From Caldilineae bacterium (GTDB lineage Bacteria; Chloroflexota; Anaerolineae; J102), in assembly GCA_011192085.1 (NCBI GenBank), contig DUEQ01000508.1, positions 4,407 to 10,334 on the forward strand: a DNA stretch of 5,928 nt, written 5' to 3'. Within the stretch, counting starts at the first letter, position 1; each line of letters starts with the position of its first letter. The position numbers were made by a program, and so were the translations under genes. Positions 1 through 5,471 of the stretch are shown here, one piece after another. The notes beneath the pieces are model-generated. The model was not told the DNA's origin, ran no database searches, and worked only from the letters and a program-made list of their open reading frames with translations.

Positions 1-857
1 ACAGCATCCACGGCTATCGGTTTGCCGCGGCCGATGTGGCCGCGCTGGCCGATGAGCTCTGGCGTTATCCTCTGAAGAAACGGCGGCATGTGCAGGGCTT
101 GCGCGCTGACCGGGCCGACATCATGCCCGCCGCAGCCATCGCCTATGACATGCTGCTCCAACACAGCGGCTTCGACGAGCTCATCATTAGCCGTCCGGGG
201 CTGCGCGAAGGGCTCTTTTTCGAGCATTTCCTCTCCCATCTGCCCCATCCCCTGCTTCCCGATCTGCGTCGGTTCAGCATCCTCAGCCTGGCCCGCATTT
301 TCGGCTTCGACGACGCGCACAGCCACCATGTGGCTTTTCTCGCCACCCGCATGTTTGATGATCTTCAGGGAGTGCATGGCCTGGATGCGTCATACCGCGA
401 GCTGCTCTGGGCCGCGGGCATCCTGCACGATATCGGGGCCATCATCAATTATCCCTACCATCACCGCCATTCCTACTATATCATCCTGAACTACACCCTT
501 TATGGTTACAGCCCCCGGGAGCTGGCGCTCATCGCGCTCATTGCCCGCTATCATCGTAGCAAAGGCAAACCCAAGCCTCGGGAAATGGCTTTGTTGTTGT
601 CGGAGGAGGATGTGCGGGCATTGCCCATTCTCTGCGGTATGATCCGTCTGGCCGAGTATCTGGAGCGGGGCCGGCGGCAGGTCATTCGGGACCTGCGGTG
701 TCATGTGGATGTGGAGCAGGGTTGGATGCAGATCGAGGCTCTGGCCGCGGGCAATGCCGCCATCGAGCTGTGGGAGGCCGAGCGCAATCTCGATGTGCTC
801 AGCCAGGCGTTGGACATGGAGGTGGAGCTGGTGGAGGGGGTGTGGCGGGCAGCCTGA
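1..857 (+). CDS. ppx: Ppx/GppA family phosphatase, C-terminal part (5' truncated)
   Basis: The gene is cut by the left edge; the open frame is already running at base 3 and stops with TGA at 855-857, leaving about 284 residues of a family that usually has about 500. The first ~80 residues are the end of the ASKHA-fold (actin-like) phosphatase part, recognisable by RADRADIMPAA and by PGLREGLFFEH (the family 'glReG' signature). The rest is the HD-type domain: HSHH near nt 318-329, the HD pair in ILHDIG at nt 426-431, then HHRHSYY and IARYHR, all expected in Ppx/GppA C-terminal domains. Family members hydrolyse inorganic polyphosphate (Ppx) or convert pppGpp to ppGpp (GppA) in the cytoplasm; the fragment cannot separate these. 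The GTG at 36 is not a start, because homologous sequence continues upstream of it. It converges on the SCP2 gene with a 71-bp gap. Confidence 0.9.
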   Translation, partial: SIHGYRFAAADVAALADELWRYPLKKRRHVQGLRADRADIMPAAAIAYDMLLQHSGFDELIISRPGLREGLFFEHFLSHLPHPLLPDLRRFSILSLARIFGFDDAHSHHVAFLATRMFDDLQGVHGLDASYRELLWAAGILHDIGAIINYPYHHRHSYYIILNYTLYGYSPRELALIALIARYHRSKGKPKPREMALLLSEEDVRALPILCGMIRLAEYLERGRRQVIRDLRCHVDVEQGWMQIEALAAGNAAIELWEAERNLDVLSQALDMEVELVEGVWRAA

Positions 858-928
858 ACTCGTTCACGGTGCACAGTTGGCCGCTTCGCAACGACCTCGC
901 TTTTTTACTTTTCACTTTTTACCTGTTT
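858..928. other. Convergent intergenic gap with T-rich tract
   Basis: This lies between two convergent stop codons. On the plus strand it has a T6 run at 901-906 followed by further T4 and T5 runs, broken by AC. A weak stem (GTTG 876-879 with CAAC 889-892) lies 8 nt before the T6 run, too short and too far away to be a convincing intrinsic terminator. The T-rich tract could still help end the ppx transcript. Nothing comparable is seen for the minus-strand transcript. Confidence 0.3.
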
Positions 929-1327
929 TCAAAGCAGCCCCTGGTCTTTCAATACATCGGGATAGAGTTTTTCCGCCTGGCGGAAGAGGTCGGCCAACTT
1001 CATGGCTTTGAAAATGGACCCTTTGGTTTTGATCTGGCCGCCAAAGTAGGCGTCGCGCAGGCGCACTGTGCCCAGGAGGATGCCGTGAAGGAGATCCGCG
1101 TCCAGCCGAATGGCCAGGTCGGGCTTCACGCCGTCGGGCGAGAAATTGATTTTGACGGGCTTTTGGCGGCCATCGACGCCCAGGAAGACTTTGGGGTTGT
1201 CGATGTAAAGGCTGACCATCATCCGGTTTTTGACGAAGTCGTCGGCCGCGCCGGGCCTGTCGTTCAGGCGGTCGAATAACGTCGTCATGACGGTTCTCAG
1301 GGTTTGGGAATCAGGATAAAATGGCAT
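929..1327 (-). CDS. SCP2 sterol-binding domain protein
   Basis: A 132-residue protein made of a single SCP2 (sterol carrier protein 2-like) domain. Family hallmarks are the central strands (MMVSLYIDNP, PVKINFSPDG, DLAIRLDADLLHGILLG) and the C-terminal block GGQIKTKGSIFKAMKLADLF, the usual 'vkG..l.al.l..lf' motif, at residues 97-115. SCP2 domains form a hydrophobic tunnel for lipids or fatty-acyl chains; in bacteria stand-alone copies are usually cytoplasmic and their ligand is unknown. The ATG at 1327 (MPFYPDSQTL) is chosen over the upstream in-frame start at 1393, whose extra 22 residues look unlike coding sequence; an internal ATG at 1288 (MTTLFDRL) is a less likely alternative. No Shine-Dalgarno precedes the start; the upstream bases are C-rich. 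It lies 105 nt downstream of the epimerase stop, so it may share that transcript. Confidence 0.85.
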   Translation of the reverse strand: MPFYPDSQTLRTVMTTLFDRLNDRPGAADDFVKNRMMVSLYIDNPKVFLGVDGRQKPVKINFSPDGVKPDLAIRLDADLLHGILLGTVRLRDAYFGGQIKTKGSIFKAMKLADLFRQAEKLYPDVLKDQGLL

Positions 1328-1432
1328 GGGAAGGGATATGGGGGGATGAGCGGATCGGCGGTCTATCGTCTGCGTAAATGGTCCTGCTTTCAATGCATTG
1401 TGAGTTTAGATGCTCGCGACGCGAGTTTGGTT
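1328..1432. repeat. Intergenic spacer with two short palindromes
   Basis: The 105-nt gap between the epimerase stop and the SCP2 start holds a perfect palindrome CTCGCG-A-CGCGAG at 1413-1425 and a second, CAATGCATTG, at 1391-1400. Neither is followed by a T-run in the direction of transcription (minus), so they do not look like intrinsic terminators. A TTGAAA lies just inside the second palindrome on the minus strand, but no acceptable -10 is found at the right spacing. Any operator role is a guess. Confidence 0.25.
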
Positions 1433-2449
1433 TCAGGAAGGGGACGAGGTGAACGCGCGCAGGGCGTTCTTTCCCGCGGCGATGGCTCGGTGCAGGGGAG
1501 TGAGGATGTCGGGCGCGGCTGGCTGTTCGCGGGCGAATTCGCGCAGGACGGCTTCCGCGTCGTATGCAGGCGTGAATCCCCAGGCGTCGCGGATGGCGCG
1601 CGTGGAGAGGGCCCAGGAGTGACGCAAATAATCCCAGGGCAGGGGCGGACGGATGATCTGTTTTTTCGAAAGGGTCGCGGCCCATTCCAGGCCCGCGTGG
1701 AGGACCGATTCGGGCAGGGGAAGGGCTTGACGCCCCACCTGCTCGATGATGGTGAGCAGAGGCAGGGGCGGTTGCGCAGCCACGTTGTAGACCCCGCCCC
1801 GCCCCGCTTCCAAAGCCTGGATCACCGCTCGCGCCCCATCGTCGACGTGGAGCGCCGAGATCAACGGGTTGGCGCCCAGGACAACGGGGACCAGGGGGAG
1901 GCTGAGGTGGCGGGCCAGGGGAGAGGCGTAACCGCGGCCCAACAGGTTGGCGAATCGCAGTACGGTGATGGTCATCTCCGGGTGCTGTTGACGAAAGCCC
2001 TTCAAGAAGGTCTCGATATCCCGCAGATCGCGGATGTAGCCATAGCTGGAGGGGCCGCGGAAGGGCGCGCCTTCGGGGATGAGGGGCGGGTGTAGGGGAT
2101 GTGCGCCATAGACGAACGCGCTGGATGGCATGATGATTCTCTGAACCCCGGCTTCGGCTGCGGCCTCCAGCAGTTTCACGGCGCCCACCACATTGTTCTC
2201 GAAAATATCGGGCCTGAGTCGGATCCGCCAGCGGAAGGCGCCATGGAAGATAGCGTCTACGCCTTCCGCTTTCAGCAGTCGGGAAAGCAGGGGATTGCGG
2301 ATGTCGGCCTGGACGCATTCCACGTCCGCGAGGGGACGGGCTGCGGGCTTCTGGTCCACGCCGATGACGCGCCAGCCCGACGCGACCGCCTGCCGGGCCG
2401 CGGCCCTCCCCAAGACGCCATGCACACCCGTGATGAGCAACGTTTTCAT
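1433..2449 (-). CDS. NAD(P)-dependent epimerase/dehydratase (extended SDR), altered catalytic motif
   Basis: A 338-residue extended short-chain dehydrogenase/reductase. The Rossmann nucleotide-binding motif TGVHGVLG (GxxGxxG) is at residues 7-14, an acidic D32 follows strand 2 (VIGVD), and DI at 49-50 fits the adenine-contact position. NNVVGAVKLLEAA (85-97) and the serine-containing IIMPSSAFVYG (105-115) are typical epimerase blocks, as is LRFANLLGRG (164-173). The catalytic YxxxK is not intact: at 135-146 the sequence is SYGYIRDLRDIE, so the lysine position carries Arg140 (if Tyr136 is catalytic) or Leu142 (if Tyr138 is). Some UDP-glucose-4-epimerase-like SDR subgroups are known to lack canonical active-site residues, so substrate and even catalysis are uncertain. 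The start at 2449 is chosen because MKTLLITG begins directly with the Rossmann strand; no Shine-Dalgarno is visible. It follows the protease stop by 20 nt, suggesting co-transcription. Confidence 0.88.
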   Translation of the reverse strand: MKTLLITGVHGVLGRAAARQAVASGWRVIGVDQKPAARPLADVECVQADIRNPLLSRLLKAEGVDAIFHGAFRWRIRLRPDIFENNVVGAVKLLEAAAEAGVQRIIMPSSAFVYGAHPLHPPLIPEGAPFRGPSSYGYIRDLRDIETFLKGFRQQHPEMTITVLRFANLLGRGYASPLARHLSLPLVPVVLGANPLISALHVDDGARAVIQALEAGRGGVYNVAAQPPLPLLTIIEQVGRQALPLPESVLHAGLEWAATLSKKQIIRPPLPWDYLRHSWALSTRAIRDAWGFTPAYDAEAVLREFAREQPAAPDILTPLHRAIAAGKNALRAFTSSPS

Positions 2450-2469
2450 GGGTTCAGCACGTGCAGTTT

Positions 2470-2829
2470 TTACGCCGGGCCATCCAGAAGCCATTCAAGT
2501 CGGTTGAGAGCATCGCGCCCCAAAATGACCTCTTTCCCCAATGCATCGCCCACGGCGTATAGGCCAGGCAAGAGGATTGCGCCAATGCGGATATCGATCA
2601 GATAGAGCAAAACGTTTCGCGCTTCTCCCCAAGGGCTTCGTAATGTCGAGGAAAAAGAGGGCTGTGCTGAGATTTCCCGCAGCAAGGGCCAGGAGACTAT
2701 CGTGGCGTCAGCACCGGTATCCTCCAGGGCGGAGGTCTCGATTTTGGGGCCACCCCCCAGGGTCTGGATAGAAATAGTTAGGATGGGCGCGGGAGGCGTA
2801 AGATGACTGGCGTAGAGAACTTCGATCAT
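2470..2829 (-). CDS. Small retropepsin-like aspartic protease
   Basis: A 119-residue single-domain protein with the retropepsin active-site signature ALEDTGADATIV at residues 35-46 (catalytic Asp37 in DTGAD) and the second family signature VILGRDALNRLEWLLDGP at 101-118 (the 'ILGrd.l..l...ldg' flap-distal motif). One catalytic Asp per chain implies an active homodimer, as in retroviral proteases. No signal peptide or transmembrane segment is seen, so it is probably cytoplasmic. Substrates of bacterial stand-alone members are mostly unknown. A longer version could begin at a TTG at 2865, but a promoter-like element (TGGTACAAT at 2856-2864) would exclude that TTG from the mRNA, so the ATG at 2829 (MIEVLYASHL) is preferred. 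It follows the patatin stop by 81 nt and is probably first in a protease-epimerase(-SCP2) unit. Confidence 0.75.
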   Translation of the reverse strand: MIEVLYASHLTPPAPILTISIQTLGGGPKIETSALEDTGADATIVSWPLLREISAQPSFSSTLRSPWGEARNVLLYLIDIRIGAILLPGLYAVGDALGKEVILGRDALNRLEWLLDGPA

Positions 2830-2855
2830 CGTTTGGAGGCGTTCAGAACAATTGT

Positions 2856-2864
2856 ATTGTACCA
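2856..2864 (-). promoter_or_regulatory. Extended -10 promoter candidate for the protease gene
   Basis: On the minus strand this reads TGG-TACAAT, a TGn-type extended -10 with 5 of 6 consensus bases. No good -35 is found 16-18 nt upstream, which extended -10 promoters can tolerate. Transcription would begin near 2849, about 20 nt before the ATG at 2829. Confidence 0.4.
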
Positions 2865-2910
2865 AAAACCACGCCCATGCGCTATCGAAAGGGGGCTAGC
2901 CCGATTTCTA

Positions 2911-3681
2911 TCATCTTAACGCCTGCAAAAGTTCAGGCAGTTTCGATTTCATGGCGTCCCGCCCCACTTGGATGTAGGTGCGGTGGAAGCGGGCGGCCAG
3001 GTTCTCCGCCAGATTGGGGATCACCAGCACCGTCGCCCGATGGGGGTCTCCCGCTGTGCGGGTGAGCATGTGCCCCAGGATAAGTTGGGCGTAGGCGAAG
3101 TAATTGGGAGGCATGCGCGAGGCCTGGCCAAAGAGATTGACGGCCAGGATCGCGTCCACGTTCATGTCCTGAACCGGTCCGATGGGCAGGTTGTTGGAGA
3201 ATCCGCCATCCACATAATACCGCCCGTCCACCCTGGCGGGGATGACGATGGGGGGCACGCTGGCGCTGATGCGCACCGCTTGGGCCACCTTGCCCGTGCG
3301 AAAGATGCGGGCCTCCCCCGTCAAGACGTCTGTGCCCACGCAGATGAAAGGCAGCTCCAGCTCCTCGAAGTCCACATCCCCCAACCAAGTCTTCAGGAAC
3401 CATTCCAGCTTTCGGAAGGAAATGAAGCCGTAGCGGTGGGGCATGGGCCGGGCGAGATGGAGCCAGTTGATGCGGTAAGCCACCTGGGTGATCTCCCGCA
3501 CCGATTTGCCCGCGGCCACGGCTGCGCCCACCAGCGCGCCCACGCTGGTCCCGCCCACCGCATCGATACGCACGCCCGCCTCTTCCAGCACTTGCAGCAC
3601 GCCGATGTGGGCGAGGCCGAAGGTGGCGCCGCCGCTGAGCACAAGGCCCAGACGTTTGGTCTGGTTCGCGTGGGGGGACAT
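2911..3681 (-). CDS. Patatin-like phospholipase / serine lipid hydrolase (RssA-like)
   Basis: A 256-residue one-domain patatin-like protein, close to the usual length of bacterial RssA/YchK-type members. The nucleophile Ser46 lies in GGTSVG (GxSxG at 44-48), directly after the strand and helix LGLVLSGG...LAHIGVLQVLEEAG. The partner of the Ser-Asp dyad is Asp158 in VDGGFSNNLP, and SASVPPIVIP (139-148) is another family block. The oxyanion-hole motif, normally GGGxRG, reads GGATFG at 17-22, so the conserved Arg is replaced by Phe21. The family cleaves acyl esters of phospholipids or other lipids; the substrate here is unknown. There is no signal peptide, so it is expected in the cytoplasm or at the inner membrane face. 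The ATG at 3681 is the natural start; no Shine-Dalgarno precedes it (upstream bases CATCACTCCC). An extended -10 about 120 nt upstream probably drives it as its own unit. Confidence 0.9.
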   Translation of the reverse strand: MSPHANQTKRLGLVLSGGATFGLAHIGVLQVLEEAGVRIDAVGGTSVGALVGAAVAAGKSVREITQVAYRINWLHLARPMPHRYGFISFRKLEWFLKTWLGDVDFEELELPFICVGTDVLTGEARIFRTGKVAQAVRISASVPPIVIPARVDGRYYVDGGFSNNLPIGPVQDMNVDAILAVNLFGQASRMPPNYFAYAQLILGHMLTRTAGDPHRATVLVIPNLAENLAARFHRTYIQVGRDAMKSKLPELLQALR

Positions 3682-3725
3682 GGGAGTGATGGCACGATGG
3701 GCGATGGATGACTGGCAGAACTTTT

Positions 3726-3750
3726 GGGCGTTTCGTCGAACGACACGCCC
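3726..3750. repeat. Imperfect palindrome upstream of the patatin gene
   Basis: Outer arms GGGCGT (3726-3731) and ACGCCC (3745-3750) pair perfectly, and inner arms TCGT (3733-3736) and ACGA (3740-3743) pair after one mismatch, leaving a 3-nt centre. It is not followed by a T-run on either strand, so it is not an intrinsic terminator. It lies inside the inferred 5' untranslated region of the patatin mRNA, where it could form a hairpin or be a protein-binding site. Confidence 0.45.
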
Positions 3751-3824
3751 ATCATGTGGGATGACGTCAGAGATCGCGGTGGAAGACCTGAATCGTTACT
3801 CCTGGGTCATTATAACATGATGGG
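3748..3824. repeat. 10-nt inverted repeat bracketing the patatin promoter
   Basis: CCCATCATGT (3748-3757) and ACATGATGGG (3815-3824) are perfect reverse complements, 57 nt apart. The right arm ends in the TGT of the extended -10 of the patatin promoter; the left arm lies downstream of the inferred start of transcription. A further inverted copy of part of the left arm, ATGGGCGT (3833-3840), matches ACGCCCAT at 3745-3752. The arrangement resembles paired operator sites. No regulator gene is identifiable nearby. Confidence 0.4.
3809..3817 (-). promoter_or_regulatory. Extended -10 promoter for the patatin gene
   Basis: On the minus strand this reads TGT-TATAAT: a perfect -10 hexamer with the TGn extension. 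No recognisable -35 is present. Transcription would begin near 3802, giving a 5' untranslated region of about 120 nt before the ATG at 3681, which contains the palindrome at 3726-3750. Confidence 0.55.
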
Positions 3825-3863
3825 AGTAGATCATGGGCGTTTTCCTCTCAGCGCGCTTCCGCC

Positions 3864-4031
3864 CTATCTCCTCGCCCAGTGGGTGAGCATGAGGAAGATG
3901 ACGGCCAGGACCAGGCGGACGCGGTTGACTGCCATCGAACCCACCCTCCGCCCGGCCAGCGTGAAAAAGGTCGAAGTGAAGGACCAGAAGACAGATGTGC
4001 CCAGCGCGGCGAGGGGGCCAAGAAGTGACAT
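3864..4031 (-). pseudogene. N-terminal remnant of an EamA/DMT-family transporter
   Basis: A 55-codon open frame, ATG at 4031 to TAG at 3864-3866. The peptide starts MSLLGPLAALGTSVFWSFTS, continues TFFTLAGRRVGSMAVNRVRL and ends VLAVIFLMLTHWARR. This is the pattern of the first two transmembrane helices of drug/metabolite transporters (EamA type): an aromatic, small-residue-rich helix 1, the AGRRVGS...NRVRL loop, and helix 2. Intact family members have about 300 residues and ten helices. None of the other frames downstream continues with hydrophobic sequence (one stops quickly at TGA, the other reads LGEEIGRKRAERK), so a deletion rather than a simple frameshift is inferred. It starts 23 nt after the scpB stop, as if it had been the third gene of that operon. 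A functional two-helix micropeptide cannot be excluded. Confidence 0.6.
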
Positions 4032-4054
4032 GAGAGGAGTCCAGGGGCGAGAGA

Positions 4055-4624
4055 TCAGGCGTCGGAGTCGCTTTCCTTCATCTCGATGCGTTCGGTGAGC
4101 GCGTCCATGTCCTCATCCTCTAGCGGGGGCAGCGCATCCAGGCTGCTGATGCCGAAATAGTTTAGGAAATCGGGCGTCGTGCCGAACAGCACGGGCCTGC
4201 CAGCTGTATCCAATCGCCCCACCTCCTGCACGAGCCCCCGGTGTAACAGGGTGCGGATGACGCCGTCGCTGCTCACCCCGCGGATGGCCTCGATCTGCGG
4301 CCGGGTGATGGGTTGGCGATAGGCGATGATGGCCAGAGTCTCCAAAGCGGCTCGGGAGAGATTCGTGGTCAGGTCCAGGCCCAGATAAACCTCGACCGCG
4401 TCCGCGGCCTCTGGCATGGTCACCAGTTGCACCTTATCCAGATGCCGCTGCAAGCGGATGCCTCGATCGCGAAGGCGTTCGGCCAGCAGCGCCAACGCGA
4501 GTTCGACCTCCTCCTCAGAATGCTCCAAAGCCGCGGCCAACCGCTCGATGGGCGCGGGCTCACCCGCCACGAACAGCAGGCTCTCCAACAAGCGGGCCAG
4601 ATGCTCGTAATCGGGCGTGGGCAT
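4055..4624 (-). CDS. scpB: Segregation and condensation protein B (ScpB)
   Basis: A 189-residue protein with the two winged-helix domains of ScpB. The N-terminal one (about 7-85) starts HLARLLESLLFVAGEPAPIERLA; the second (about 88-165) has the most conserved family stretch, LSRAALETLAIIAYRQPITR, then IEAIRGVSSDGVIRTLLHRGLV and GRPVLFGTTPDFLNYFGI. ScpB dimers bind the kleisin ScpA and help the SMC condensin organise and separate chromosomes. The tail after 168 is acidic (EDEDMDALTE...ESDSDA), as is common. scpA and smc are not in the window. Its ATG at 4624 lies 2 nt after the stop codon of the AmaP-like gene, so translational coupling is likely; AGGGG about 10 nt before the ATG, inside the end of the upstream gene, may serve as a ribosome site. 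Confidence 0.96.
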   Translation of the reverse strand: MPTPDYEHLARLLESLLFVAGEPAPIERLAAALEHSEEEVELALALLAERLRDRGIRLQRHLDKVQLVTMPEAADAVEVYLGLDLTTNLSRAALETLAIIAYRQPITRPQIEAIRGVSSDGVIRTLLHRGLVQEVGRLDTAGRPVLFGTTPDFLNYFGISSLDALPPLEDEDMDALTERIEMKESDSDA

Positions 4625-4626
4625 AG

Positions 4627-5184
4627 CTACAACCCCTGGGGATAGGGGGCGTGACGGATATTGATATGGAGCCGGCCCAACTTCAAACCCATGTCTTTCT
4701 CGATGATGTCGCGCGTCACCAGCATGATCTCCTCGGTCTTCATGGGCACATCGATCTCGGGCGAGGTCTCAACATCCAGCGTCACGTTGACTTTGTCCCC
4801 GCGTGGGGCGATCTCAGGCGTGACGGTAATCACATCGGCCAACTGGTCCAGATGCCAGGCCAGGCGCTTGGCGATGCTGTCCGCGGTCACCTGCACGTGG
4901 CCGTGTTCGGTGCGCACCCTGACCGATTTCTCCCTCCTCCCGCGCGGGATCTCCGCCAGCATCAGGGGGATGATCACGAGAAACGCGACGGCTCCCAAAG
5001 CGACGCGTCCCAGGGTGAAGATCAGGGGCTTGCTGTGCTGGTAGCCCGAAGACCAGTGGGTCAAAGCCGCGATCTGGGATTGCATCCAGGCCAACGCGTC
5101 GAAGGGCGCAACGGCCAGGAAGATCAGCAGGACAAAAGCGAACAGGAAGATGAAAAACGTAATGATGCGGTTGATGGCGTTCAT
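4627..5184 (-). CDS. amaP: AmaP-like Asp23/Gls24-family membrane protein
   Basis: A 185-residue protein with two N-terminal transmembrane helices, about residues 7-28 (IITFFIFLFAFVLLIFLAVA) and 57-77 (TLGRVALGAVAFLVIIPLML), separated by a short polar loop. A basic stretch (PRGRREK) and a soluble C-terminal domain (about 88-177) follow, of the Asp23/Gls24 (DUF322) type, with alternating strands (VRVRTEHGHVQVT, ITVTPEIAP, KVNVTLDVET) and the helix EEIMLVTRDIIEKDMGLKLG leading to LHINIRHA. This is the layout of AmaP, which anchors Asp23 to the membrane in Gram-positive cell-envelope stress responses. The ATG at 5184 is preferred over a TTG four codons upstream. No Shine-Dalgarno is seen; upstream bases are C-rich. 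A strong promoter lies about 40 nt upstream, and the gene runs straight into scpB. The family assignment is firmer than the AmaP role. Confidence 0.75.
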   Translation of the reverse strand: MNAINRIITFFIFLFAFVLLIFLAVAPFDALAWMQSQIAALTHWSSGYQHSKPLIFTLGRVALGAVAFLVIIPLMLAEIPRGRREKSVRVRTEHGHVQVTADSIAKRLAWHLDQLADVITVTPEIAPRGDKVNVTLDVETSPEIDVPMKTEEIMLVTRDIIEKDMGLKLGRLHINIRHAPYPQGL

Positions 5185-5225
5185 GGCGGGATCCAAAGGG
5201 AGAGTGGCGGGTTGGGGGCAGGAGC

Positions 5226-5254
5226 ATAGTAAAGGATCCTCGCGCTCATGTCAA
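5226..5254 (-). promoter_or_regulatory. Sigma-70-type promoter for amaP-scpB
   Basis: On the minus strand there is a perfect -35, TTGACA (5249-5254), a 17-nt spacer and a -10 of TACTAT (5226-5231, 4 of 6 consensus). Transcription should begin near 5219, about 35 nt before the amaP ATG. An 8-nt inverted repeat brackets it (CCAAAGGG 5193-5200 and CCCTTTGG 5266-5273). Confidence 0.7.
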
Positions 5255-5436
5255 CACCGCGGCGTCCCTTTGGCCCCTGTATTCATTGAGCCGGCGCGAA
5301 ACAGGCGCATCGCTCTTGCCGAAGTGCGACGCACCTCATACGACGAGGTTTTCATGCGTCACCGAATTATGGAAAAGGGTCGGGGAGGGGGCAAAAATGT
5401 GTGTCCCCATTTGAGGCGCCCCCATGGTCATGATGT
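5255..5436. other. Divergent intergenic region between amaP and glmS promoters
   Basis: No gene is recognised here. It contains a perfect small palindrome, GTGCG-A-CGCAC (5324-5334); a 5-bp stem ACCTC/GAGGT (5333-5349) followed by TTT, too small to call a terminator; and a long-range pair GGGGGC (5387-5392) / GCCCCC (5418-5423). The palindrome is a possible operator site in a divergent control region, but nothing shows what would bind it. Confidence 0.3.
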
Positions 5437-5465
5437 TTGTCTTCCTCGCGGATTTCCTCTATAAT
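5437..5465 (+). promoter_or_regulatory. Sigma-70-type promoter for the glmS ribozyme transcript
   Basis: On the plus strand there is a -35 of TTGTCT (5437-5442), a 17-nt spacer and a perfect -10, TATAAT (5460-5465). Transcription should start near 5472, about 135 nt before the ribozyme cleavage site. Position and direction match the expected leader of glmS. Confidence 0.7.
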
Positions 5466-5471
5466 CTCGTC

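Noticed and set aside
876..906. Intrinsic terminator for the phosphatase gene
   Set aside because: The only stem is 4 bp (GTTG/CAAC) and the T6 run starts 8 nt after it; not a credible hairpin-plus-U-tract.
698..1279. 193-codon open frame on the plus strand opposite the SCP2 gene
   Set aside because: It overlaps the end of the phosphatase gene and is antisense to a clear SCP2 domain; its composition is that of a shadow frame in GC-rich DNA.
1304..2095. 263-codon plus-strand open frame opposite the epimerase
   Set aside because: It is antisense to a well-supported SDR protein and shows no recognisable motif; Gly/Arg-rich shadow.
1311..2318. 335-codon minus-strand frame overlapping the epimerase in another phase
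   Set aside because: It has Arg/Pro-rich low-complexity translation with no family motif, while the overlapping frame has an intact Rossmann motif.
2893..2902. Palindrome GGGCTAGCCC after the patatin stop as a terminator
   Set aside because: It has no loop and no T-run on the minus strand; at most a chance palindrome.
2968..3711. 247-codon plus-strand frame opposite the patatin gene
   Set aside because: It is His/Gly-rich and motif-free, antisense to a patatin with Ser46/Asp158 in place.
3724..4098. 124-codon plus-strand frame across the transporter remnant and scpB end
   Set aside because: It overlaps the better-supported minus-strand remnant and scpB, and its translation is basic and motif-free.
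4651..5229. 192-codon plus-strand frame opposite amaP
   Set aside because: It is antisense to a protein with two transmembrane helices and an Asp23-like domain; shadow.
5333..5352. ACCTC/GAGGT stem followed by TTT as a terminator
   Set aside because: The stem is only 5 bp with three T's after it, and there is no upstream plus-strand gene to terminate.
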